Shown here: positions 6,955 through 16,500 of the stretch, in pieces | Position numbering within the stretch: the first letter of the stretch is position 1 | How the letters are laid out: the number at the start of each line of letters is the position of its first letter | Assembly: GCF_915070105.1 (NCBI RefSeq) | Contig: NZ_CAJZFJ010000024.1 | Span: 1-29,682 of the forward strand | DNA: 29,682 nucleotides | Source of the DNA: an uncultured Porphyromonas sp. | Lineage (GTDB): Bacteria > Bacteroidota > Bacteroidia > Bacteroidales > Porphyromonadaceae | Direction: 5' to 3' | Position numbers and translations under genes: made by a program | Notes under the pieces: generated by a model | The model's input: the letters and a program-made list of their open reading frames with translations, nothing else | What the model was told of the DNA's origin: nothing | The model's database searches: none

Positions 6955-9582
6955 ATGACCTCAAAAGAGATTCGCGAATCCTATAAAGAGTTCTTTAGAA
7001 GCAAGGGGCATCAGATCGTCCCCTCTGCCCCTATGGTCATCAAGGGTGACCCAACCCTGATGTTCACCAATGCAGGGATGAACCAGTTCAAGGATATCAT
7101 CCTAGGAAATGCTGAGATCAAGTATCCACGAGTAGCAGACTCGCAGAAGTGCCTTCGTGTCAGTGGTAAGCATAACGACCTCGAGGAGGTCGGGCATGAT
7201 ACGTACCACCACACGATGTTTGAGATGCTGGGGAACTGGTCCTTTGGTGATTACTTCAAGCATGAGGCGATTGACTGGGCATGGGAATACCTAACGAGTG
7301 TCCTAGGGCTATCCCCTGATCGTCTGTATGTCACCGTCTTCGAGGGCTCTCCCGCTGATGGGCTAGAGCGAGATGATGAGGCGGCCAGCATCTGGGAGAA
7401 GCACCTATCCAAGGAGCGAATCATCAACGGGAATAAGCACGATAACTTCTGGGAGATGGGAGATCAGGGGCCCTGTGGCCCTTGCTCTGAGATCCATGTC
7501 GATATCCGCTCTGATGAGGAGCGCAGTCAGGTCTCTGGGCTCTCGCTCGTGAACCAAGGTCATCCACAGGTGATCGAGATCTGGAACCTCGTCTTCATGC
7601 AGTATAATCGCAAGGCTGATGGTTCTCTCGAGCCCCTACCTAAGCGAGTCATCGATACGGGGATGGGCTTCGAACGTCTCTGTATGGCCCTCCAGGGGAA
7701 GACCTCGAACTACGATACTGATATCTTCACTCCTATGATCCAGGCCATCGCTACCCTCACGGGTATCGAGTACGGAGCTGATGCTAAGAGTGATGTGGCT
7801 ATGCGTGTCATCGCCGACCATATCCGTACGATAGCCTTTGCGATCACGGATGGACAGCTTCCCTCCAATGCTAAGGCAGGCTATGTCATCCGCCGTATCC
7901 TGCGCCGTGCCGTGCGCTATGGCTATACCTTCCTAGGGCGTCGAGAGGCCTTCATCTATAGCCTCCTACCTATCCTCATCGAGACGATGGGGGATGCCTA
8001 TCCAGAGCTAGTCGCAGGACGTGAGCTCATCGGGAAGGTGATGAAGGAGGAAGAGGAAAGCTTCCTCCGTACCCTAGAGACAGGGATACGTCTACTGGAG
8101 AAGCAGATGGAGGATACCCGTGCCAAGGGTCTATCTGTCCTCGATGGGCACGATGCCTTCGTCCTCTATGATACCTATGGCTTCCCTCTTGACCTCACAG
8201 CCCTGATCCTCAGTGAGCATGGGATGAGTGTCGATGAGGCAGGCTTCGATGCAGCTATGCAGCAGCAGAAGGAGCGTGCACGCAATGCTGCTGCCATCGA
8301 TGCCGGCGACTGGCAGATTGTGGCTGAGGGGGCTGTACGCTTCGTAGGCTATGACCTCATTGAGTGCTCGACAGAGATCCTTCGCTATCGTCAGGTCAAG
8401 CAGAAGAACCAACAATACTACCAAGTCGTCCTCTCCGAAACTCCATTCTATGCAGAGATGGGGGGACAGGTTGGCGACAAGGGCTTCCTCATCGATGCTG
8501 AGGGGAAGAAGTACGAAGTCTTCGATACTAAGCGTGAGAACAACCTCGCCATCCACCTCATGAAGGAGCTCCCCTCTGACCTAGAGGGGGCGCTGCGTGC
8601 TGTGGTGAGTGAGGAGCGTCGCCATCGTATCGAGGCCAATCACTCTGCGACGCACCTCCTACATGAGGCTCTACGTGAGGTCCTAGGCACGCATGTCGAG
8701 CAGAAGGGGTCGTTCGTCTCGGACGAAGTCTTACGTTTTGACTTTGCACACTTTGCCAAGGTAGAGCCAGAGCAGCTACGACAGGTCGAGCGTCTCGTCT
8801 CTGCTCGCATCCGAGCAGACCTGCCTCTGCAGGAGTTCAGAGAGGTACCTATCGATGAGGCACGAGAGATGGGAGCAATGGCTCTCTTTGGTGAGAAGTA
8901 TGGGGATCATGTACGTGTCATCCGCTTTGGTTCATCCACTGAGTTCTGTGGGGGGACGCATATTCACTCTACGGGGCGTATCGGTACCTTCCGTATCCTC
9001 AGTGAGTCCTCTGTGGCTGCAGGTGTACGACGCATCGAGGCTGTATCGGGTGACGCTGCAGAGGAGTACCTCTATGGTATCGATGATATGGTACAGAGCA
9101 TCCGTGGGCTCTTCAACAATAGCCCTCAGCTCATCACTGCCATTAAGAAGATGCTTGAGGAGAATGCTGATCTAGGCCGTCAAGTGGGGGACTTTGTCCG
9201 CCAGCAGACCTCTGAGGTGAAGCGTCGTCTCCTAGAGCAGCGTGTAGAGGTCAATGGCATCCGCCTCTTCCTGGTCCGCAGGGAGGCACCCGCTGAGATC
9301 ATCAAGGATATAGCCTTCCAGATAGCAGGGGAGCTCAATGAGCCCTTTGTGTTCATCGCAGGTACCCCTCAGCAGGATAAGGCTAGTCTGACGCTCATGC
9401 TCTCTAAGGATCTTGTCGAGAGCCGAGGATGGAATGCCTCGCAGCTCATTCGCTCTGCAGCTAAGCATATCCAGGGCGGTGGAGGTGGACAGCCTCACTT
9501 CGCCACAGCTGGAGGTAAGAACCCCGATGGGCTCAGTGCTGCTGTGGACGAACTCCTCGAGACTCTTGGTCTAAAGGCATAG
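6955..9582 (+). CDS. alaS: Alanine--tRNA ligase
   Basis: The 875-residue cytoplasmic enzyme charges tRNA-Ala and edits mis-attached serine and glycine. The class II catalytic domain opens with the typical EIRESYKEFFRSKGH and carries GDPTLMFTNAGMNQFKD. The editing domain has the zinc-type motifs HSATH (near residue 562) and CGGTH (near 664). The C-Ala region ends with the glycine-rich GGGGGQPHFATAGG near 840. Length is complete for the family. The ATG at 6955 directly precedes the conserved start. It probably forms a two-gene unit with aroB, 19 bp downstream. Confidence 0.98.
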   Translation: MTSKEIRESYKEFFRSKGHQIVPSAPMVIKGDPTLMFTNAGMNQFKDIILGNAEIKYPRVADSQKCLRVSGKHNDLEEVGHDTYHHTMFEMLGNWSFGDYFKHEAIDWAWEYLTSVLGLSPDRLYVTVFEGSPADGLERDDEAASIWEKHLSKERIINGNKHDNFWEMGDQGPCGPCSEIHVDIRSDEERSQVSGLSLVNQGHPQVIEIWNLVFMQYNRKADGSLEPLPKRVIDTGMGFERLCMALQGKTSNYDTDIFTPMIQAIATLTGIEYGADAKSDVAMRVIADHIRTIAFAITDGQLPSNAKAGYVIRRILRRAVRYGYTFLGRREAFIYSLLPILIETMGDAYPELVAGRELIGKVMKEEEESFLRTLETGIRLLEKQMEDTRAKGLSVLDGHDAFVLYDTYGFPLDLTALILSEHGMSVDEAGFDAAMQQQKERARNAAAIDAGDWQIVAEGAVRFVGYDLIECSTEILRYRQVKQKNQQYYQVVLSETPFYAEMGGQVGDKGFLIDAEGKKYEVFDTKRENNLAIHLMKELPSDLEGALRAVVSEERRHRIEANHSATHLLHEALREVLGTHVEQKGSFVSDEVLRFDFAHFAKVEPEQLRQVERLVSARIRADLPLQEFREVPIDEAREMGAMALFGEKYGDHVRVIRFGSSTEFCGGTHIHSTGRIGTFRILSESSVAAGVRRIEAVSGDAAEEYLYGIDDMVQSIRGLFNNSPQLITAIKKMLEENADLGRQVGDFVRQQTSEVKRRLLEQRVEVNGIRLFLVRREAPAEIIKDIAFQIAGELNEPFVFIAGTPQQDKASLTLMLSKDLVESRGWNASQLIRSAAKHIQGGGGGQPHFATAGGKNPDGLSAAVDELLETLGLKA

Positions 9583-9601
9583 GGGCTCTCCCGTCCACTT
9601 T

Positions 9602-10663
9602 ATGACCTTAGGAACAAACATGCTTGATCGCAAGCTCTCTGTCTATATTCAGGCAGTGGCTTGCGATCGCCTTTTTATACTATGTGATGAGGTCGTGGCA
9701 GAGCTACATGCCCCCCTCATCACGAGCCTGCGTACTATGCTTCCCGAGCCCACATTCCTCGCAGTGCCTGCTACGGAGCAGGCCAAGGGGACAGATAGCC
9801 TTGCTAGGGTATGGTCTTGGCTTGCAGACGAAGGGGCGACGAGACGTAGTGTGCTGATCCTGATCGGAGGAGGTGCACTACTTGACTTCGGAGGCTTCGC
9901 TGCCGCAACTTATATGCGAGGCATTCGGACGATCAATGTACCTACGACGCTCCTAGCGATGGTGGATGCCTCAGTCGGAGGCAAGACTGCTATTGATTAT
10001 CATGGAGTGAAGAACCTCATTGGTGCCTTTCATCTCCCACTGGAGGTCTTTGTCGATATTGACTTCCTGCGTACACTTCCCATAGAGGAACTCTTATCGG
10101 GCTATGGTGAGATCATCAAGCATGCTACGCTCATGGGCGTAGAGGCATGGCGAGAGGTCTGTCGTATCGGTGATCCCGTAGCTCTGATGGATGAGGAATG
10201 GGAGGCTTTGATCGCTAAAAGTGTTGCCTACAAGTCTTCCATCGTAGAGGCTGATCCCGAGGAGCAGGGACTGAGACGTATCCTAAATGCAGGACATACC
10301 GTGGGACATGCCCTGGAGGCCTATTCGCACTCCAATCTCCACCGTCGCACCCTACCTCATGGGGAGGCGGTGGTCTTCGGTCTCCTCATAGAGAGCTATA
10401 TTACGACGCTTGTTCGAGGGGGTAGTAGAGACTATATTCGTCAGCTAATGTATTTGGCGAGAGAGCTCTATTCTCCTTTTGTTTATACCTGCAAGGACTA
10501 CCCCGAGCTCATACGACTTATGCGGCATGACAAGAAGAATAACTCTGGAAAGATCGTCCTCATGGGTATCCTGGCTCCAGGAGAGATAGAGCCCATCGAA
10601 CTGGAAGATGAGGGGATAATCAAGGAAGGCTTGGACTTTCTAAGGGAAACATTTGGTAGTTAG
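9602..10663 (+). CDS. aroB: 3-dehydroquinate synthase
   Basis: The 353-residue enzyme converts DAHP to 3-dehydroquinate, the second step of the shikimate pathway, using NAD and a divalent metal. The nucleotide-binding loop is GGGALLDFGGF at 89-99, followed by PTTLLAMVDASVGGKTA at 114-130 and the KNLIGAF segment at 137-143. The three expected metal ligands are present: E170 in GYGEIIKH, H232 in NAGHTVGHA and H253 in LPHGEAV. A second ATG at 9620 (residue 7) is an alternative start that would shorten the product slightly. The gene lies 19 bp after alaS and its 3' end contains the -33 box of the next tRNA promoter. Confidence 0.95.
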   Translation: MTLGTNMLDRKLSVYIQAVACDRLFILCDEVVAELHAPLITSLRTMLPEPTFLAVPATEQAKGTDSLARVWSWLADEGATRRSVLILIGGGALLDFGGFAAATYMRGIRTINVPTTLLAMVDASVGGKTAIDYHGVKNLIGAFHLPLEVFVDIDFLRTLPIEELLSGYGEIIKHATLMGVEAWREVCRIGDPVALMDEEWEALIAKSVAYKSSIVEADPEEQGLRRILNAGHTVGHALEAYSHSNLHRRTLPHGEAVVFGLLIESYITTLVRGGSRDYIRQLMYLARELYSPFVYTCKDYPELIRLMRHDKKNNSGKIVLMGILAPGEIEPIELEDEGIIKEGLDFLRETFGS

Positions 10664-10683
10664 CAATGATCTTTGTACCTTTG
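10652..10683 (+). promoter_or_regulatory. tRNA-Pro promoter
   Basis: TTTG at 10652-10655, a 20-bp spacer and TACCTTTG at 10676-10683 form a near-ideal Bacteroidota promoter. The -33 box lies inside the last codons of aroB. Transcription should start about 10 nt before the mature tRNA end. Confidence 0.8.
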
Positions 10684-10702
10684 CACCGCAAACAGGCAAG
10701 AG

Positions 10703-10777
10703 CGGGATGTAGCTCAGCCCGGTTAGAGTACTCGTCTGGGGGGCGAGTGGTCGCTGGTTCGAATCCAGTCATCCCGA
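10703..10777 (+). tRNA. tRNA-Pro (anticodon GGG)
   Basis: The acceptor arms CGGGATG (10703-10709) and CATCCCG (10770-10776) pair perfectly, with A as discriminator. The D arm is GCTCAGCCCGGTTAGAGT, the anticodon arm is CTCGT-CTGGGGG-GCGAG with anticodon GGG, and the T arm is GCTGG-TTCGAAT-CCAGT. The 3' CCA is not encoded (CTT follows). Confidence 0.97.
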
Positions 10778-10785
10778 CTTCTTCT

Positions 10786-10821
10786 AAGAGAGGCTTCACA
10801 CTGGTGTGTGGAGTCTCTCTT
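10786..10821 (+). terminator. tRNA-Pro terminator
   Basis: AAGAGAGGCTTCACAC (10786-10801) pairs with the mirrored segment ending CTCTCTT (10821) over 16 positions, three of them G-T wobbles, with a tiny loop. GCTTTATATG follows. Confidence 0.75.
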
Positions 10822-11078
10822 GCTTTATATGTCATTCCTTACTTGTCTCTCTTTCTGCTCCTTATTTTCAGCTCCTCTAGCACGAGCTTGTGGTGCTTCT
10901 TATCTGGAGGGTAAGGGAGTCCATACTCCCTCTGTAGATTTCATTTAGGATAAATACTCTAGGAGAACAAGGTGAGAGTTCCTTTTCCATCTAAAGGCTC
11001 CTGGGGATATTTTAAGTGATTGCCTTCCTCAAGACCTCCCGCAGTATCATCACCAAGTGATCTCCCGAGATAAGATGT

Positions 11079-11114
11079 CACGCTCCCGACAGCACTTTGG
11101 CTGTCGGGGGCGTG
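11079..11114 (+). terminator. Strong orphan terminator
   Basis: CACGCTCCCGACAG (11079-11092) pairs with CTGTCGGGGGCGTG (11101-11114) over 14 bp, one a G-T wobble. A T-rich tail (TTTGTGTTTATAC) follows. There is no coding gene between the tRNA-Pro terminator and this site, so it may end an unannotated small RNA. Confidence 0.7.
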
Positions 11115-11321
11115 TTTGTGTTTATACAGCTACTGCTTAGCTCTCCTGGGGCTTTGTGTGCTTCCCTTGTCAATCTGCTACATGGGGGCAACGCTCTCCT
11201 TGGTGTTTCCATAGAGACCCCTATTCTACTTCTCTAATCATCTGTGATAGAGGTGTCTCAAGCTAGGTGTAGTGTCGTGTGTTATATCTCTGTTGTGAAC
11301 ACGTCGAGAGTGCTAGAGTGG

Positions 11322-11448
11322 ACATACCGAGAGCGCAGGTGCGTTCCTATAATGTTCGTCCCCGTCACCTTACATAGGTGACGGGGACGAACATACCGAG
11401 TCCTCTAGGCGGGTATATATTATCTCCTCAGGAGACCTCTCGGAATGT
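11322..11448. repeat. Dispersed inverted-repeat element, copy A (127 bp, MITE- or REP-like)
   Basis: The element is bounded by ACATACCGAGAG (11322-11333) and its imperfect inverse CTCTCGGAATGT (11437-11448), 11 of 12 positions matching. Inside is a perfect 19-bp hairpin: ATGTTCGTCCCCGTCACCT (11352-11370), loop TACAT, inverse at 11376-11394. The stretch TCACCTTACATAGGTGA and the end sequences recur at the same spacing in copy B (24874-24998). No target-site duplication is clear and no transposase is present. Confidence 0.7.
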
Positions 11449-11558
11449 GCGCTAAGCTCCACTTAATTAAGTGTTTTGGAGAGCCATACGATAGCTTCTA
11501 TCTGCTCCCCCCAAAAAGATCCCCACCACCGCCTATAGAGAGGCTGCGGTGGGGATTA

Positions 11559-11708
11559 CTTTATCAGAAGTGGGAAGGGATTTACCCAAGAGGAGATCTC
11601 TTTACCCGAAGTAGGGACGGCTTTATCTGCTACAAGATAGACTTTTCCCTAAGTGGGGGCAGCGTTTTACTCGATGAGTGTGGAGCCCTTTACCTTAAGT
11701 GAGGGTAA
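11559..11708. repeat. Degenerate tandem repeat, about 21-bp unit, about 7 copies
   Basis: Units start with TTTAYC and often continue as AAGTGGGG: starts near 11560, 11581, 11601, 11622, 11643, 11665 and 11692. Clear examples are TTTACCCGAAGTAGGGACGG and TTTTCCCTAAGTGGGGGCAG. Spacing is 20-22 bp for most units. Copies are diverged, so the array is old or selected for a short core. It lies 110 bp from repeat element A. Confidence 0.6.
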
Positions 11709-11720
11709 ATGCCTCGATCA

Positions 11721-11741
11721 GGACGGGAAGAGAGCCCGCCC
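11721..11741 (-). terminator. Weak hairpin after the barrel gene
   Basis: GGACGGG (11721-11727) and CCCGCCC (11735-11741) form a six-pair stem with one mismatch, 12 nt past the stop of the minus-strand barrel gene. No T-run follows on that strand, so termination here is uncertain. Confidence 0.3.
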
Positions 11742-11752
11742 TTCGTGGTGAG

Positions 11753-13552
11753 CTAGAAGCGGAACTGCAGACCGAGTAGCGCCGTGAGGGGCTGCTGGTG
11801 ATAGCCCCACCAACGTGTCTGGCTACCCAATAGGAGGGCACGAGCCTCTGCTGTTAGACTTAGAGACTTCGTCAGACTAAGTGCAAGGTCGGCATGCAGT
11901 AGATGCGCAGCCTTGAGCCCGACACTCTTCCCACTGAGGTCGTAGTAGCGGACAGCACCCGTTAGGTCGTAGCCGATGCGAAGATCGACCTTGGGGATGA
12001 AATATAGTTCGGCTAGTGCCCTGACCTTGTACTCGGCCTTACCTGAGAGGAGGTCGGTTGGATCGAGGTACTTCGTGTATTCTCCTCCAAGCGAAGCACG
12101 GAAGAGACCACGATGATTGTACATCAGGTCTACCCCCAGAGCCAGCTCCCTGTAGTCGGCATAGTACGGTGTGAAGGAGATGGGAGATAAGACCTGCACT
12201 GCGGAAGTGCCGAGGCTAGAACCGTCATAGGCGAAGGGACGGAACTGAGCAGCCCCCCTGTGTCCAGCATATCGGGCAGATACTGCTGCCGATAGACGCT
12301 CTGCGATCGTGGTCGTCAGCGAGAGCTTAGCCCAGTAGATACGCTCTAGGAGGTCGGGGAAGGTATAGGCATCTAGGTAGGGCATCACCTGACTCATATC
12401 ACCTAGCCCCAGGCGACGATGCTCGGCATCGGTCTCCAGACGGAGCTGTATGTATGGGGTATAGGTCAGGGAGGCATCTATACGGGGGAAGAGGTAGAGG
12501 TGTGCCCCCTTGCGGTCGCTACCATTGCTCAGACGTAGTCCACCGAGGAAACTCCAGGAGAAGTCGTCGTTCGTATCGTCAGCTAGGAAGTAAGGCGCAG
12601 CGGAGAGGATCATGCGGTTGGTCGAGATCGCCTGCTCCTGCGTTAGCCCTGAGACGAGCGGGGGGAAGCGGAGGATGGATAGAGAGAGGTCTCCCTGCAC
12701 TCCCCAACGTGTGGTACTGCTGAGACGGTTGGATAGGTCTAGAGAGAACCTTGGTAGCCATTCAGAGGGCTTGGGCTCGGCACGCCATACCCCATCGGCA
12801 TACTTTGTCCCAGCATAACCTAGGTGGAAGCGGGCATCGTAGAGCCACTCCGCTGTAGGATCATCGGCAAGTGCTAGGCGAGCATCCAGGTCAAAGAGAC
12901 CCGTCGAGAGCTTGGTGATAGGGAGCTGAGTCAGCGCAGTCGAGCTGGTCTGTCCCGTCGTGACGGTGGTGAGCCCATAGTAGTTGTGCCCGAGCTGTCG
13001 CCAGCCTAGACGGATCTCTAGTGTGGGATCCTCAAAGTGATGGCGGTAGTAGGCACCTAAGCCCCAGGCTAGCTCCTTGGCCTTGGGTTGGACGAGGAGG
13101 TCATTGCTTATGGGATTGTCGCCCCAGTAGAGACGTCCGTAGACGTCGAATAGGTCATCCTTGGTGGAGATGATACGATAGCCTGCTCCGGCACGGAAGT
13201 TCATGCTGATCCCCCCTGCTAGCGTGAGGTAGCCACGCTGATCGGCACGTGTGAATCCACCCTTCATCGGGCCAAGGGCTGAGAGCGGTGCGATAGATGG
13301 TGTCAGGGCAAAGGGGATAGGGGTATCCTGATAGCTGTAGCGCAGAGGCGTGAGCGTGGGGGCGGGGATGGAGTAGGCTAGGTCCTGAGGCTGACGTGTA
13401 CCTAGGACGACAGCATCCTCGGTCATGACTGTGAGCTCACGACGGAGGGTATCGGCACGGCGTGGCTGCGTACTCTGAGCCAGTAGGGCCTCACCCATCG
13501 CAAGGGTTACGAGTAGGAGTACGAGGCGAGATCGGACAATGAGCTTATTCAT
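11753..13552 (-). CDS. Outer-membrane beta-barrel protein, TonB-receptor-like without plug
   Basis: The 599-residue product begins with a signal peptide (KLIVRSRLVLLLVTLAMGEALLAQ) and ends LLGLQFRF, a C-terminal phenylalanine typical of outer-membrane barrels. The body alternates short polar turns with aromatic strands such as YLTLAGGISMNFRAGAGYRI and AVSARYAGHRG. Residues near 46-53 (DAVVLGTR) recall the start of TonB-dependent receptor plugs, but no plug domain of normal size follows, so transport function is doubtful. It lies 13 bp behind the 1005-residue TPR gene in the same operon, which suggests the two act together at the envelope. The specific role is unknown. Confidence 0.8.
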   Translation of the reverse strand: MNKLIVRSRLVLLLVTLAMGEALLAQSTQPRRADTLRRELTVMTEDAVVLGTRQPQDLAYSIPAPTLTPLRYSYQDTPIPFALTPSIAPLSALGPMKGGFTRADQRGYLTLAGGISMNFRAGAGYRIISTKDDLFDVYGRLYWGDNPISNDLLVQPKAKELAWGLGAYYRHHFEDPTLEIRLGWRQLGHNYYGLTTVTTGQTSSTALTQLPITKLSTGLFDLDARLALADDPTAEWLYDARFHLGYAGTKYADGVWRAEPKPSEWLPRFSLDLSNRLSSTTRWGVQGDLSLSILRFPPLVSGLTQEQAISTNRMILSAAPYFLADDTNDDFSWSFLGGLRLSNGSDRKGAHLYLFPRIDASLTYTPYIQLRLETDAEHRRLGLGDMSQVMPYLDAYTFPDLLERIYWAKLSLTTTIAERLSAAVSARYAGHRGAAQFRPFAYDGSSLGTSAVQVLSPISFTPYYADYRELALGVDLMYNHRGLFRASLGGEYTKYLDPTDLLSGKAEYKVRALAELYFIPKVDLRIGYDLTGAVRYYDLSGKSVGLKAAHLLHADLALSLTKSLSLTAEARALLLGSQTRWWGYHQQPLTALLGLQFRF

Positions 13553-13565
13553 AATCTTACTTGTC

Positions 13566-16500
13566 TTACTTGGAATAGGTGTCGAGGCGCTCGGAGATCA
13601 TCTGCTTGATATCCTCCTCTGTGCCCTTGTAATTAGCTTGCAGACTCTCTACATACTGCTTGGCGACATAGGTATCCCCCATGCGGTGGTAGCAGTCAGC
13701 TAGTAGGAGGAAGGCACGGGCAAGCCAATACTGCTGGCTCGTACCCTTGGCGATGAAGCTATCGAGCTCCTTCTTGGCCTCCTTAGGCTTGTTGGTCTGT
13801 AGGAGTAGGCTTGCATGGCGGATATAGCCCTCAGCTCCAGAGGGGCTGTCGGTGCTCTTGAGTAGAGGTTCGTAGGCCTTGAGAGCAGCGGCAGTCGCAC
13901 CAGAAGCTTCCTCGCTCTTACCTATGAGTAGCTGTAGCTCCTCACGGGATGAGGTGGATAGGTCACTGCGACCAAGCAGGGTGCTCGCTGTAGACTTGGC
14001 ACGGCGGTAGTCCTTCTGCTCGTAGGCTACCTGAGATAGACGGACACCATAGCGGATATGCTGTGGAGCCTCGAGCCCCTCGATCGCATAGAGCTTGGCC
14101 CAGCAGTCAAGCTGCTTGGCAGACTCCCCAGACTGCTTGTAGAGCTCGGTGAGTGCCTCTAGGGCAGGGATGCGTAGGTCTAGGGAGCGTGCGGGTGAGG
14201 AGAGGGAGGTATAGAGAGCTATAGCCTCGTGAGTACGATCGGTAGTGCTATAGACGCCTGCTAGCAGGAGCTGTGCACGTGGAGTCTCACGGCTATTGGG
14301 ATAGACACGGATGAAGTTCTCTAGGTCGGATGCAGCGGAGAGCTTGTCCTTCTTGTAGCGGCTCTCTAGGGATAGGAACTGCAGGTGTGCACGCTCTTCC
14401 TCGGAGGGAGAGAGGCGGTTGCCAAGTGTGGAGGTATAGGCTGCATATTCGTCGATCTTATCGAGGTCGATGTAGATATTCCTTAGGTCAGAGAGAGCCG
14501 AGCGAGCCTCATCACTATCGGGATAGCGAGCGATCAGCGACTTGTAGGCAGCGATGGCCTGATCGTGCTTGCCACTATTGTAGGCGAGCATGGCACGCTC
14601 CATAGAGGCGAGTCGGGCATACTGCGAGTCGGGGTACTTCTCGATGAGCTGTAGCAGGGGTGCCTCGGCCTGCTCCATAGGAGCCTTGCTGAGAATGAGG
14701 GCACGTCCCTTGTTGTACAGAGCTTGAGGGACGTAGGTCGAGCTCTTGTGTGTCTTGAGAAGCTGATCAAGAGCCTCGGTCTGCTTGGCATACTGTCCCC
14801 AGTCCCCATAGATCTCAGCTATGCGATAGACCGCTTCATCGCTCCCCTCGGGGGTGAGTTCGTTGGCTCGGCGGTAGAGCGCAAGTGCTTCAGCCTTCTT
14901 CTTCTGAATGAGTAGGCAGTCTCCCATGCGGCTTAGGGCATCTACACGGCGAGCGACTTCCTCACGAGGAGCCTTGTTGGTGTAGCTGTCGAAGGCCTGA
15001 TAGGCGCTACCATACTGTTTGGTATTGTATCGGGCATAGCCCTGGATATAGTAGGCTAGGGGGATGGTACTGCTCTGTGCTATACTCTTGGTGGCATCTG
15101 CCTCCGCCTGAGCGAAGTTCTCTCGCTCCAGGTGAGTAATGGCACGTAGGAGGTAGGCCTGAGCGGTATAGGCTGTGGTGCTCCCAGCGTCGATGGCACG
15201 GGTGAGGTACTTCTCAGACTCGGGGTACTGCTTCTGGGTCAGAGCATTCTCCCCGAGGCGCAGGAGGATGTACTGCTTAGCTTCCTTGAGCTCGCTGGTA
15301 TTGACAGTGAGGCGCTCTAGGGTGGCCAGTGACTGGGCATAGTCCTTTGTCGTGAGGAAGATATCCTTCATCAGGCGCAGGATCTCGGGGCGGTACTTTG
15401 AGTTGGGGAAGGTCGTGATGAACTGCTCTGCCATACGGATGGTCTTCCCGAAGTTGGACCGCTGCGTCTGGTCATTCAGTAGGATGGCATTGTAGAGCGC
15501 ATATTCACGTACTTGCTCTATCGCCGCTGGGTGCTCCCCTGCGGCGCTGTAGGCTAGGGCTGCCTCATTGTTATTCCTTAGCTTTAGTTGAGTATTTCCT
15601 AATAGGAATAGGCTCTGAGCACCGATGGCTTCCTTGCTGTCTGCTGCTACACTTAGAGGAGATACAGCCTGCTGGTATTGCCCGAGGGTGTAGAGCGATG
15701 TGCCGAGGGCATAGGATTCCTCCGTCAGAGGGATGTGCCCATCGATATCCTGTAGGGGCTGGAGTTGGCGTACGGCTTCGGCATAGTTGCCCTGCCTAAA
15801 GTAGGTCTGACCGATGAGGCTCCTAAGGGCGGGACGCTCAGCCATGGCAGGGTAGGTGCGGTTTAGCTCGGCTGCACGTGCAAGTGCCTGCTCAGGGGTG
15901 CTGGAGGAGAAGGCTAGGAGGGCAGACTGATAAGCTGCCTCAGGGGCAAGCTCGGGCGAGTAACGCTGGTCGCTGAAGAGTCTCTGTGCTCTCTGTAGAT
16001 CCCCCTTAGCCCAAGCCACAGAGCCGAGGTAGAGGAGGGCTTGCTCGCCGACGATCGAGGTGTCATGCGTGGCATTCTCGAGCAGGACCTGTGCTTCATC
16101 TAGGAGAGGCTTCCTACGCTGATCTCGTAGGTAGAGGTACCCTAGAGCTAGATCATGCTGGGCTGCTTCGTGTGGAGGGAGGAGCTTCGTATCCCCCTTG
16201 AGTAGCTGGTCTTCGGCTAGTGGGTATAGCCCTTGATTGAGATATACCAGCCCAAGCAGGAGCTGGGCAGAGGGACGATCGAGGTCTAGGGGATACTCCT
16301 TGAGGTAGCGGTTGAGCACTTCCTCAGGGCTTCGCTCTTCCGTCATGATCCGAGCGATAGCCTCACGATAGGCGGTGTGCTCGGTGAGCATGGGTAGCTG
16401 AGGAAGTCTAGGGAGGTCGTGCTGATAGCCAAGGTAGTTATGCCCTGCGAAGGCAATCTGTAGCTCTGTGAGCCTTCCCCGCTCAGGGTGCGGATCAGAG

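Larger units (their letters stand above)
10822..11752. other. 930-bp non-coding region with repeats and an orphan terminator
   Basis: No frame here looks like a real gene; the one 85-codon plus-strand frame (11445-11702) is made largely of tandem repeat. The region holds a small hairpin AGGGAGT/ACTCCCT (10914-10931), a strong terminator with no visible gene in front (11079-11114), inverted-repeat element A (11322-11448), a 14-bp palindrome CACTTAATTAAGTG (11460-11473), a hairpin near 11519-11554 and an array of 21-bp degenerate repeats (11559-11708). I see nothing in 11115-11320. Confidence 0.65.

Noticed and set aside
8131..8556. 141-codon frame antisense to alaS
   Set aside because: It is a shadow of the conserved alaS frame in GC-rich sequence.
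10620..10914. Short frames on both strands over tRNA-Pro
   Set aside because: They read straight through the tRNA and its terminator.
11445..11702. 85-codon plus-strand frame as a protein gene
   Set aside because: It starts inside repeat element A and most of it is the 21-bp degenerate repeat; no promoter or family resemblance.
11322..11708. CRISPR array
   Set aside because: The repeats are degenerate, about 21 bp with no spacers between, and there are no cas genes.
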